Shown here piece by piece: positions 19,609-27,583 of a DNA stretch of 62,698 nucleotides. This stretch comes from Bacteroidales bacterium UBA1205. Its GTDB lineage: Bacteria; Bacteroidota; Bacteroidia; Bacteroidales; WCHB1-69. The stretch covers positions 505-63,202 of the forward strand of contig DBXT01000061.1 in assembly GCA_002309615.1 (NCBI GenBank), in the 5' to 3' direction. The position numbers and the translations under genes were made by a program. A model generated the notes under the pieces. The model was not told the DNA's origin and searched no databases. It worked only from the letters and a program-made list of their open reading frames with translations. Position 1 is the first letter of the stretch. Every line of letters begins with the position of its first letter.

Positions 19609-19616
19609 TATCTTTG
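19609..19616 (+). promoter_or_regulatory. -7 box TATCTTTG for the tmRNA gene
   Basis: A perfect TAnnTTTG, 20 bases before the mature 5' end of tmRNA. Confidence 0.65.
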
Positions 19617-19636
19617 TAGTTTGAATATTTCCATAT

Positions 19637-20006
19637 GGGGTTGCTTGGTTTTGACAGCTTGGATGTGGAAATGTAAGCACGTCGGACGTTGTAAGCAGGT
19701 TCCGTTATCAGCCAACTTTCATGCCAATAATAAATGGCGAAAACAACAATTTTGCTCTCGCTGCATAACAAGGTTATGTAGCCGGCCGCCTCGCCGAAAG
19801 CTTTTCTCTGCGGCGTTTGGACAAGAGGTGTCGTAAAGGCGGAGATAGTTCTATAGTGCCTCGCCTATAGGGCGAATGCTTAGAGGATAAGTTCGCTATC
19901 GGTTTAGCCTTGTACCTGTATCGAAACGAAAACCAAACAAAGGATAAGCGTGTAGAAAGCATTTTTGCAACGAGTTTGGACGAGGGTTCGACTCCCTCCA
20001 GCTCCA
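19637..20006 (+). ncRNA. ssrA: Transfer-messenger RNA (tmRNA)
   Basis: The 5' end GGGGTTG pairs with CAGCTCC at 19999-20005 to form the tRNA-like acceptor stem (G-U pairs at positions 3 and 5), with A20006 as discriminator; CCA is not encoded. The T-arm 'GGTTCGACTCC' precedes the 3' end. The tag reading frame is GGC at 19736 through TAA ending 19768 and encodes GENNNFALAA, a typical Bacteroidota-style tag ending in ALAA for ClpXP-type proteolysis. About 370 bases, a usual length. tmRNA frees stalled ribosomes together with SmpB, which is not in this window. The dut gene starts 47 bases downstream with no terminator visible, so read-through is possible. Confidence 0.95.
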
Positions 20007-20053
20007 CTGTTTCGGACTATCCGACAAATATCAACTTATTAACAACATACACC

Positions 20054-20485
20054 ATGAAAATAAAAATCATCAACCATTCCACCAACGCTTTACCTGCATA
20101 CGAAACCAATGCCTCGGCAGGTATGGATATCAGAGCCGACTTATCGGAAGACATCACCCTTCAACCATTGGAAAGAGCCATGATACCTACAGGTTTGCAT
20201 ATAGCTCTGCCCGTCGGTTTTGAAGCACAAATACGCCCGCGTAGCGGTTTGGCCGCCAAAAACGGTATCACCGTTCTCAACACCCCCGGTACCATAGACG
20301 CCGACTATCGCGGAGAAATAAAAGTAATATTGATAAATTTGTCCGACAAAGCTTTTACCATACACCACGGAGACCGCATTGCACAAATGGTAATAGCACA
20401 ACATGAACATGCAGAATTTGAGTTAACCGACCAATTGGACGACACCGAAAGAGGTGAAGGCGGATTTGGTCATACCGGAGTATAA
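20054..20485 (+). CDS. dut: dUTP diphosphatase (dUTPase)
   Basis: 143 residues from ATG 20054. An upstream in-frame extension to 19910 would run through the 3' half of tmRNA and is rejected. All five trimeric dUTPase motifs are visible: 'AGMDIRA', 'PRSGLA', 'NTPGTIDADYRGEI' (catalytic Asp, base-stacking Tyr), 'GDRIAQMVI' and the C-terminal 'RGEGGFGHTG' arm. It hydrolyses dUTP to dUMP, keeping uracil out of DNA and feeding dTMP synthesis. First gene of a tight run: the TPR gene starts 2 bases after its stop. Confidence 0.96.
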   Translation: MKIKIINHSTNALPAYETNASAGMDIRADLSEDITLQPLERAMIPTGLHIALPVGFEAQIRPRSGLAAKNGITVLNTPGTIDADYRGEIKVILINLSDKAFTIHHGDRIAQMVIAQHEHAEFELTDQLDDTERGEGGFGHTGV

Positions 20486-20487
20486 AC

Positions 20488-22194
20488 ATGCGTAAAACCT
20501 ATATTCTTATATGTTTATTGCTGCTGAGCAATTTAACAGGATGGGCACAAAAAAAACGTGCTAAAACACCTGCCAATCCCGCTCAAACAGAAGAAGACCG
20601 CAAAGCATACCACGCCAAAGCCGCACTGGTATTGGAAGCAGTACGCGAAAGAATATCGGGCAACTATACTCAAGCCGAAAAATTATTGGTAGACCTCACC
20701 AACCGGCATCCGTCGTACGACCTTGCACATTTTGAATACGCTAAAATATTACTGCTCAAAAATCGCACTTCGGAAGCAATTAATGAACTCAAAACCGCTA
20801 TCAGCCTCAATGACACCAACGATTGGTACAAGGCCTTGCTCGGAGAAAGTTTGGACAAAGCCAACCGCTATGCCGAATCGGAATCCATTTGGAAATATCT
20901 TGCCGACCATCACCCCGACAATCCTGAATATATATACAAATATTCCATCTCCCTTATTTACCAAAATAAGCTTAAAGAAGCCATTACCGCTTATAACCAA
21001 ATAGAACTCGTAATGGGCGTATCGGAAGACATTTCCTATGCCAAACGCAACATTTGGCTATATCTCAAAAAAACGGATATGGCTATAAAAGAAATGGAAA
21101 AACTATCCGAAGCATACCCTCAGGAATCAAAATACCAAATAGACATAGCTGAAATTTATATCAAACAAAACATGGACGAAAAGGCTGTTCCCTATTTAGA
21201 AAAAGCAGTAGCCATAGACCCTAACAACGGCCATGTGAACATAGCATTGTACGATTATTATATCAAAAAAAAGCAACAAACACAAGCTTTTAAATATCTG
21301 GGCAACACCATAGCCGACCCCGGCACCGACATAGACAAAAAAATACGCTTGCTGCTTCCCTATTGTGATAAAACAGCATACAAATACAAAGATACGCTGC
21401 TTATGCTATCGCAAAAATTGGTAAACACCCATCCCGACGAAAGCAAGGCGTGGGCAATGTACGGGGATTTTGCTAACACATTCCTCATTTTTGACTCCAC
21501 CATGTCGCTTTACGACACAGCTATCATGGCATTTGAACATACGATAAGCCTTGACCAAAGTAAATATAATGTATGGCAGGCATACATGGATTTATTGTTC
21601 CGCAGTCGACAATACAATAAACTCATAGACAAAAGCAACATAGCCATAGAGTTATTCCCCATGCAGGTGCCTTCATATTTTTTCCTCGGCATGTCCCATT
21701 TGCAGCTGCATCAGCCCCAACAAGCAAGAACGGCTTTTACGGAAGGTAAAAATTATATATTCAACAAACAGGAAAAAGCGGAATTCAACTCCTTGATAGC
21801 ACAATCCTTTTGCCAAGAAGACAACATGGACAGTGCTATAGTATATTACGAAAAAGCACTTGCGGATTTTCCCGAACATGCAGGTTTTATCAACGACTAT
21901 AGTTATGAATTGGCATTGAGAAACCTATCGCTTCCCTATGCCTTGCAATTGGCCGGCAAAGCCAATGAATTGAAACCCGACTATGCCGCCTACCAAGATA
22001 CCTACGCATGGGTGTTATATCAAATGGGTAATTATTCCGAAGCCAGAATATGGATGGAAAAAGCCCTTAAAAACGGCGGAGAACAAGATGCGGAAATATT
22101 ACAACACTATATAGCCATTTTGGAACATTGTGAAAACACCGCCGATTTGCAAAAACATTATAAAAACAAAATTGAACAACTAAAACAACAATAA
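20488..22194 (+). CDS. Secreted tetratricopeptide-repeat protein
   Basis: 568 residues with a signal peptide (1-21, ending GWAQ) and a basic stretch after it. TPR-like helix pairs run from about 50 to 555; good examples are 'HFEYAKILLLKNRTSEAI', 'IYKYSISLIYQNKLKEAI' and 'YEKALADFPEHAGF', with the last repeats ending 'AYQDTYAWVLYQMGNYSEA'. Expected in the periplasm or at the outer membrane as a protein-interaction scaffold. Such proteins recur next to DUF721 and dut in Bacteroidota, but their role is not defined. Gaps of 2 bases on either side indicate one operon. Confidence 0.85.
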   Translation: MRKTYILICLLLLSNLTGWAQKKRAKTPANPAQTEEDRKAYHAKAALVLEAVRERISGNYTQAEKLLVDLTNRHPSYDLAHFEYAKILLLKNRTSEAINELKTAISLNDTNDWYKALLGESLDKANRYAESESIWKYLADHHPDNPEYIYKYSISLIYQNKLKEAITAYNQIELVMGVSEDISYAKRNIWLYLKKTDMAIKEMEKLSEAYPQESKYQIDIAEIYIKQNMDEKAVPYLEKAVAIDPNNGHVNIALYDYYIKKKQQTQAFKYLGNTIADPGTDIDKKIRLLLPYCDKTAYKYKDTLLMLSQKLVNTHPDESKAWAMYGDFANTFLIFDSTMSLYDTAIMAFEHTISLDQSKYNVWQAYMDLLFRSRQYNKLIDKSNIAIELFPMQVPSYFFLGMSHLQLHQPQQARTAFTEGKNYIFNKQEKAEFNSLIAQSFCQEDNMDSAIVYYEKALADFPEHAGFINDYSYELALRNLSLPYALQLAGKANELKPDYAAYQDTYAWVLYQMGNYSEARIWMEKALKNGGEQDAEILQHYIAILEHCENTADLQKHYKNKIEQLKQQ

Positions 22195-22196
22195 CT

Positions 22197-22487
22197 ATGA
22201 AATTTCACAACGAATATACCATCGGAGAAGCTATTAATTTGTTTTTAAACGAATATAAAATAAAAAAAGACTATCAAAAAATGCAGATAGGAAAAACATG
22301 GCGTAAGGCCATGGGACAGGTTATAGCCCAATACACCTCCAAAGTTATCCTCAAAGACCACACCCTTATTGTATATATCACTCATCCTATTGTAAAACAC
22401 GATTTACTCTACAATCGGCACAAGGCAATAGCTATTATGAACGAACAATTAGGCAATAATTTAATTCAAACATTGGAAATAAAATAA
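22197..22487 (+). CDS. DUF721 (DciA-like) protein
   Basis: 96 residues: 'TIGEAINLFLNEYKIKKDYQ', 'GKTWRKAMGQVIAQYTSKV', 'LIVYITHPIVKHDLLYNRHKAI'. This is the DUF721 fold. DciA, a longer protein sharing it, loads the replicative helicase in many bacteria lacking DnaC. Bacteroidota versions are short, single-domain and usually near genomic housekeeping genes; a helicase-loading role here is inference. It starts 2 bases after the TPR gene and ends 5 bases before gpmA. Confidence 0.85.
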   Translation: MKFHNEYTIGEAINLFLNEYKIKKDYQKMQIGKTWRKAMGQVIAQYTSKVILKDHTLIVYITHPIVKHDLLYNRHKAIAIMNEQLGNNLIQTLEIK

Positions 22488-22492
22488 ACAAC

Positions 22493-23236
22493 ATGTATAA
22501 ACTTGTATTAATCCGTCACGGACAAAGCTTATGGAACCAAACCAACCAATTCACCGGTTGGACCGATGTTGACCTCTCGCCCAGAGGCATTGAAGAGGCT
22601 AAAAATGCAGGAAAAAAACTCAAAGAGCAAGGTTTTGACATTCAATATGCTTTTACTTCTTATTTGAAAAGAGCTATCAAAACTTTAAACTACGTGCTAG
22701 AAGAGATGGACAGAATGTGGATACCCGTTCAAAAATCATGGATGCTCAACGAAAAACATTATGGCACACTACAGGGTTTGAACAAAGCTGAAACTGCAAA
22801 AAAATATGGTGAAGAACAAGTGCTGATATGGAGACGCAGCTACGATATTTGTCCGCCTGCACTCCCCATTGAGGACGAACGACACCCTTGTCATGAATTA
22901 AAATACAAAGGAACACCTGCTGCCAATGTAGGAACCGAAGCACTGAAAAACACCATAGACCGCATTATTCCTTACTGGGACAACGAGATATTACCCAAAC
23001 TAAAACAATACAAACAAATAGTCATTGCCGCTCACGGCAATAGTTTAAGAGGAATAGTAAAATACCTCAAAAACATAGACAACAACACCATCGTATCGCT
23101 TAACATTCCCACTGGCATTCCCTATGTGTTTGAATTCGACAGCGATATGCATTTGGTAAAAGATTACTATTTAGCCGACGAAGCCACCTTGGCAAAATTG
23201 ATGGAAGAAGTTGCCAACCAAGGAAAAACAAAATGA
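22493..23236 (+). CDS. gpmA: 2,3-bisphosphoglycerate-dependent phosphoglycerate mutase
   Basis: 247 residues. The active-site 'LIRHGQS.WN' has phospho-acceptor His9; 'NQFTGWTDVDLSPRG' is the substrate loop; 'LNEKHYGTLQGLNK' has the acid/base Glu; 'AAHGNSLRG' has the second His at about 181. It interconverts 3- and 2-phosphoglycerate in glycolysis/gluconeogenesis. Cytoplasmic. It overlaps the metallophosphatase gene by ATGA at 23233. Confidence 0.95.
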   Translation: MYKLVLIRHGQSLWNQTNQFTGWTDVDLSPRGIEEAKNAGKKLKEQGFDIQYAFTSYLKRAIKTLNYVLEEMDRMWIPVQKSWMLNEKHYGTLQGLNKAETAKKYGEEQVLIWRRSYDICPPALPIEDERHPCHELKYKGTPAANVGTEALKNTIDRIIPYWDNEILPKLKQYKQIVIAAHGNSLRGIVKYLKNIDNNTIVSLNIPTGIPYVFEFDSDMHLVKDYYLADEATLAKLMEEVANQGKTK

Positions 23237-23952
23237 GCAATTGGGCAATAGCGGATATTCACGGGTGCTATCACACCTTCAAGCAATTGATAGAAGACCG
23301 TCTGCAAATATCTCCTTCAGATAAAATATACCTTCTCGGAGATATGGTGGATAGAGGTCCGCATATCAAGGAATTGTTGGATTACATCTTCCTATTGCAA
23401 GAAAAAGGATATCAAATAATGCCCCTTTTGGGCAACCATGAATACTTTTTATGTCATGCTTATCAATTGGAGCAGTCGGGCAAAACCAAACATTGGTGGA
23501 ATCGCTCAGCATTGCAATTCATATTATCGTGGCAGCAAACAGGCGGAGCCTGCACATTGAAAAGTTTCGGGGTGCCGCATGCGGGTCTTATTCCTGAACA
23601 TTACATACAATGGATAGCATCACTGCCCTATTATTATATTACTGCGAATGCTATTCTCACCCATGCCGGCTTGAATTGCAAATCCGATACTCCGTTTGAA
23701 GACACCGACACCCTATTGTTCGGCACCAACCATTACTATTCACCGCAATTTTTAAACGGGAAATACGTCATACACGGACACAATGCCATATCCTTAGAAG
23801 GCATAGTGGCTATGCTTAACAACATCAACAAGCATTTGTATTTATGTATAGACAATGGTTGTGTTTATGCCGGCAGACGCCCTAATTGCGGCCATTTGAT
23901 GGCACTTAATTTAGACAACTTTACATTTGAAAAACAAATTTATACAGAATAA
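23233..23952 (+). CDS. Calcineurin-like metallophosphoesterase (PPP-type protein phosphatase-like)
   Basis: 239 residues. Metal-binding blocks in order: 'ADIHGC' (D-x-H), 'LLGDMVDRGP' (GDxVDRG), 'LLGNHEY' (GNHE), a central His block 'ILTHAGLN', and 'VIHGHN' near the C-terminus. Together these define PPP-family phosphatases (PrpA/ApaH-like). The substrate could be phosphoprotein or a dinucleoside polyphosphate; sequence alone does not decide. The ATG overlaps the gpmA stop, and the stop overlaps the next ATG (TAATG), so translation is coupled. Confidence 0.85.
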   Translation: MSNWAIADIHGCYHTFKQLIEDRLQISPSDKIYLLGDMVDRGPHIKELLDYIFLLQEKGYQIMPLLGNHEYFLCHAYQLEQSGKTKHWWNRSALQFILSWQQTGGACTLKSFGVPHAGLIPEHYIQWIASLPYYYITANAILTHAGLNCKSDTPFEDTDTLLFGTNHYYSPQFLNGKYVIHGHNAISLEGIVAMLNNINKHLYLCIDNGCVYAGRRPNCGHLMALNLDNFTFEKQIYTE

Positions 23953-25343
23953 TGTCTTTAATAAAATCAATATCAGGAATACGTGGTACCATAGGCGGTA
24001 TGCAAGGTGATAATCTCACCCCGTTGGACATAGTGAAATTCACGGCTGCCTATGCCACTCTTTTAAAACAAACCTCCGGCCAAGAAAAAATTAAAGTAAT
24101 AGTAGGCAGAGACGCACGTGTATCAGGATTGATGGTTAACAAAATAGTATGCGGCACTCTCATGAGCATGGGTGTGGATGTATATGATATAGGATTATCC
24201 ACCACCCCCACCACCGAAATGGAAGTACGAGCCCAACATGCTCATGGCGGTCTTATACTTACCGCCAGCCATAATCCTATGCATTGGAATGCTCTCAAAC
24301 TACTCAATAGCGAAGGCGAATTCTTCTCTGCCGCCATGGGACAGGAAGTATTACGCATAGCAGAAAACATGGATGCCGTATCTTTTGTATCCATAGAACA
24401 ATTGGGAGCCTATCATCAAATTCATGACGCTATTGACCGCCACATTCAGGCAGTGCTTAACTTGCCTTTGGTAAACGTGGAAGCAATAAAAAATGCCCGC
24501 TTGAAAGTTGCGATAGATTGTGTTAACTCCACAGGCAGCCTTGCCTTGCCTAAACTTTTAAAGACATTGGGAGCGGAAGAAATACACCAACTCAATTGCA
24601 CCCCCGACGGCCTGTTTCCTCACAATCCCGAACCGCTGCCCGAAAATTTGACAGATACCTGCAATTATATTAAAAACAAAAATATCGACCTCGGTTTTGT
24701 TGTTGACCCCGATGTGGACCGCCTTGCTATTATTAAAGAAAACGGAGAGTGTTTCGGAGAAGAATACACTTTGGTATCCATTGCCGATTACGTACTCGGC
24801 TGCACCCCCGGTAACACGGTATCCAATTTATCGTCCACACAAGCACTAAAAATCATCACCCAAAAACACAACGGCACTTATCATGCCGCCGCCGTAGGCG
24901 AAGTAAATGTGGTAGAAAAAATGAAAGAATGCCATGCCGTAATAGGCGGAGAAGGCAACGGAGGAGTGATTTATCCTGACCTGCACTACGGACGGGATGC
25001 ATTAGTGGGAATAGCCCTGTTCCTTACCGCCATTGCCACAAAAAAAATGACATGCTCGCAATATCGCAGCACTTTCCCCGATTTTTACATACATAAAGAT
25101 AAAATCCAACTCACACCCGATATCAATGTAGACCAAGTATTAAAAAACATCAAACAACTATATCACCAATACAATATCATTGATATTGACGGGGTGAAAA
25201 TTTTGTTTGACAACGAATGGGTACATCTACGCAAATCCAATACAGAACCTATCATACGCATATATGCTGAAAGTATTAATGAAGCTACGGCAAAAAATAT
25301 GGCCGACAGAATCAAAAAAGATATCCTCAACTGCATCGGATGA
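23952..25343 (+). CDS. glmM: Phosphohexomutase, phosphoglucosamine mutase type
   Basis: 463 residues of the alpha-D-phosphohexomutase superfamily. The catalytic phosphoserine loop 'TASHNP' has Ser106, the Mg-binding loop 'DPDVDR' is at about 253-258, the sugar-recognition 'GEGNGG' is near 335, and the phosphate-binding 'RKSNTEP' is at about 427-433. Bacteroidota proteins with SNTEP are usually annotated phosphoglucosamine mutase (GlcN-6-P to GlcN-1-P, for UDP-GlcNAc and cell wall), but a phosphomanno/glucomutase activity cannot be excluded. The gene follows the phosphatase by a one-base overlap; pth begins 19 bases after its stop. Confidence 0.85.
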   Translation: MSLIKSISGIRGTIGGMQGDNLTPLDIVKFTAAYATLLKQTSGQEKIKVIVGRDARVSGLMVNKIVCGTLMSMGVDVYDIGLSTTPTTEMEVRAQHAHGGLILTASHNPMHWNALKLLNSEGEFFSAAMGQEVLRIAENMDAVSFVSIEQLGAYHQIHDAIDRHIQAVLNLPLVNVEAIKNARLKVAIDCVNSTGSLALPKLLKTLGAEEIHQLNCTPDGLFPHNPEPLPENLTDTCNYIKNKNIDLGFVVDPDVDRLAIIKENGECFGEEYTLVSIADYVLGCTPGNTVSNLSSTQALKIITQKHNGTYHAAAVGEVNVVEKMKECHAVIGGEGNGGVIYPDLHYGRDALVGIALFLTAIATKKMTCSQYRSTFPDFYIHKDKIQLTPDINVDQVLKNIKQLYHQYNIIDIDGVKILFDNEWVHLRKSNTEPIIRIYAESINEATAKNMADRIKKDILNCIG

Positions 25344-25362
25344 TCAAACAAGCACTCCGGAT

Positions 25363-25974
25363 ATGAAATATTTAATAGTAGGTTTGGGCAATGTGGGTAA
25401 TGAATATACGCTCACACGACATAATATCGGATTTGAAGCCGTTGACTATATCGCTCAGCAGGCAGGCGTTAATTTTGCAGCCGACCGCTATGCCCACACC
25501 TGCTCTTTTCGTTACAAGGGCAAAACCATCATATTGGCAAAACCCACCACCTATATGAATCTTAGCGGTAAAGCGGTACGCTATCATTTGGATAAATTAC
25601 ACATTCCGTTAGACCACCTGCTCGTTATAGCCGATGATAAGGACATCGCTTTAGGCGATTTCAAACTCAAACCCAAAGGCAGCGGAGGCAGCCATAACGG
25701 CATTAATAATATTATTGACACCATAGGCGATATCAATTTTCCACGGTTGAGAATAGGCATAGGAAACAATTTCGCCAAAGGATACCAAATCGATTTTGTA
25801 TTGGGTCATTTTGAAAAAAACGAAATTGACAGTCTTAAACCCGTATTGGCACTTATGCCTGATATAGTCAAAAGTTTTGCCACCCAAGGTTTAGAACGTA
25901 CCATGAATGCATATAACAACAAACTGAAAAAAATATCCTCCGAAAACAACAATAATAATAACGACATAAAATAA
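25363..25974 (+). CDS. pth: Peptidyl-tRNA hydrolase
   Basis: 203 residues from ATG 25363; a longer frame from 25207 overlaps the mutase gene and is not used. Conserved residues of Pth: Asn10 ('GLGN'), catalytic His20 ('TRHNIGF'), the 'YMNLSG' Asn, 'ADD.D...G....K..GS.GGHNG'-type segment (here GGSHNGI) and 'RLRIGIG'. It recycles peptidyl-tRNAs released by drop-off, working beside tmRNA encoded at the head of this cluster. The C-terminus carries an unusual tail with six consecutive Asn, encoded by AAC/AAT repeats near 25948-25965. Confidence 0.95.
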   Translation: MKYLIVGLGNVGNEYTLTRHNIGFEAVDYIAQQAGVNFAADRYAHTCSFRYKGKTIILAKPTTYMNLSGKAVRYHLDKLHIPLDHLLVIADDKDIALGDFKLKPKGSGGSHNGINNIIDTIGDINFPRLRIGIGNNFAKGYQIDFVLGHFEKNEIDSLKPVLALMPDIVKSFATQGLERTMNAYNNKLKKISSENNNNNNDIK

Positions 25975-26021
25975 GTTCATTATTTTAACGTTATTGACAT
26001 AAGAACCAATTTATAAAACTG

Positions 26022-27581
26022 ATGAATGTACATAAAATTAAAATTCTATGGGCTGACGATGAAATAGATTTGTTAAAGCCTCATATTATATTTCTGGAAC
26101 AAAAAGGTTACGAGGTGGTTACCGTAAAAAGCGGCAACGAAGCACTCGATGAATTAGCTTTGCAAAATTTTGACATAGTGTTTTTAGATGAAAACATGCC
26201 CGGACTTACCGGCCTTGAAACCATTAACCGCATCAAAAAAGAATATGCAACCATCCCCTTGGTAATGATTACCAAAAGTGAAGAAGAGCATATTATGGAA
26301 AATGCAATAGGCACCAATATCAACGATTACCTTATCAAACCCGTTAATCCCCACCAAATTCTCCACTGCTTGAAAAAACACACCGAAAATCAACGTATAT
26401 TTTCCGAAAAAAGCACTTCCGACTATCAACAACAATTCAGGTCTATCAGCATGAGGCTCATGGACAGAATGAATAGCGCGGAATGGATAAGCATGTACAA
26501 AGAACTTACCTATTGGGATATGGAACTGGGGAAAAACAATGACCCCAATATTAAAGAAATACTGCATTCACAAATAGCGGAAGCCAATAATTTATTCTGC
26601 AAATTTATAACGCAAAATTATGTGGATTGGCTTAACAATCAGGGAAATGAAAAAGTATCCATGTCCCATACCATACTTAAAGACAAAGTATTTCCGGCTA
26701 TCAGCAAAGACCAGCCCACATATTTGATATTGATAGACAATTTACGATACGACCAATGGAAGATAATACAACCCAGTTTGAGTGAATATTTCCACATAGA
26801 AAAAGAGGATTTATACTACAGCATATTGCCCACGGCCACCCAGTTTGCACGCAATGCCCTTTTTGCCGGATTAATGCCCAGCGAAATTGCAAAAAAATAC
26901 CCTCAATATTGGGTAAACGAAAATGAAGAAGGCAACAAAAACGACCATGAACACCAACTTTTGGATGAATATCTCAAACGCTATGGTATCAATATCAAAC
27001 ATTCATACTCTAAGGTGCTGAATGCCGATTTTGCCCGTAAAATTTACGAAAATTTGCCCAACACCCTGCAAACTCCGCTCAATGTATTGATATACAATTT
27101 TGTAGACATGTTCTCCCATGCCCACACCGATGTGGACATAGTGCGGGAACTGGCCAATGACGAGGCTTCTTATCGCTCTGTTACATTATCATGGTTTGAA
27201 CATTCTCCGTTATTGGATGTTTTGAAATATCTGGCATCAAAAAAAGCCAAAGTATTTATTTCTACCGACCACGGCTCCATACGCATACAAAACCCCGTGA
27301 AAATATTGGGAGACAGAGATACCAGCACCAATTTACGATACAAGGTGGGCAAAAATTTGAATTTTTCAAGCAAAGATATTTTTTCGGTAAGCAATCCGCA
27401 AGATATCTACCTGCCTAAATTGAACGTAAGCTCCAAATACGTATTCGCCAGCAGTTACGATTTCTTTGTATATCCTAACAATTACAATTATCACGTAAAT
27501 TACTATAAAGACACTTTCCAACACGGAGGCATCTCCATGGAAGAAGTGCTCATACCTTTTATCACGCTTACGGCTAAATAA
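26022..27581 (+). CDS. porX: PorX, T9SS response regulator with PglZ phosphodiesterase domain
   Basis: 519 residues. An N-terminal receiver domain (about 5-125) has the acidic pair at 12-13, phospho-acceptor Asp56 in 'FLDENMPG', the Thr/Ser switch in 'MITKSEEE' and the Lys of 'YLIKPVNP'. A helical link (about 130-210) leads to a PglZ domain (about 220-515) with alkaline-phosphatase-like metal motifs 'LIDNLRYDQW', 'THSHTD'-like 'MFSHAHTDVD' and 'ISTDHGS'. This architecture is PorX, which together with the kinase PorY (not here) controls T9SS gene expression and secretion in Porphyromonas and Flavobacterium. It is 47 bases behind pth. Its stop is only 2 bases from the stop of the convergent helicase gene. 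Confidence 0.93.
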   Translation: MNVHKIKILWADDEIDLLKPHIIFLEQKGYEVVTVKSGNEALDELALQNFDIVFLDENMPGLTGLETINRIKKEYATIPLVMITKSEEEHIMENAIGTNINDYLIKPVNPHQILHCLKKHTENQRIFSEKSTSDYQQQFRSISMRLMDRMNSAEWISMYKELTYWDMELGKNNDPNIKEILHSQIAEANNLFCKFITQNYVDWLNNQGNEKVSMSHTILKDKVFPAISKDQPTYLILIDNLRYDQWKIIQPSLSEYFHIEKEDLYYSILPTATQFARNALFAGLMPSEIAKKYPQYWVNENEEGNKNDHEHQLLDEYLKRYGINIKHSYSKVLNADFARKIYENLPNTLQTPLNVLIYNFVDMFSHAHTDVDIVRELANDEASYRSVTLSWFEHSPLLDVLKYLASKKAKVFISTDHGSIRIQNPVKILGDRDTSTNLRYKVGKNLNFSSKDIFSVSNPQDIYLPKLNVSSKYVFASSYDFFVYPNNYNYHVNYYKDTFQHGGISMEEVLIPFITLTAK

Positions 27582-27583
27582 TA

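Noticed and set aside
19774..20007. Minus-strand frame of 77 codons beginning MELEGVEPSS
   Set aside because: It is the reverse of the tmRNA 3' half; this 'protein' is a well-known false call over tRNA-like ends.
19910..20053. N-terminal extension of dUTPase
   Set aside because: It is translated tmRNA sequence; the dUTPase fold starts at ATG 20054.
25207..25362. Longer start for pth
   Set aside because: Overlaps 137 bases of the phosphohexomutase gene and lacks the canonical MKYLIVGLGN start.
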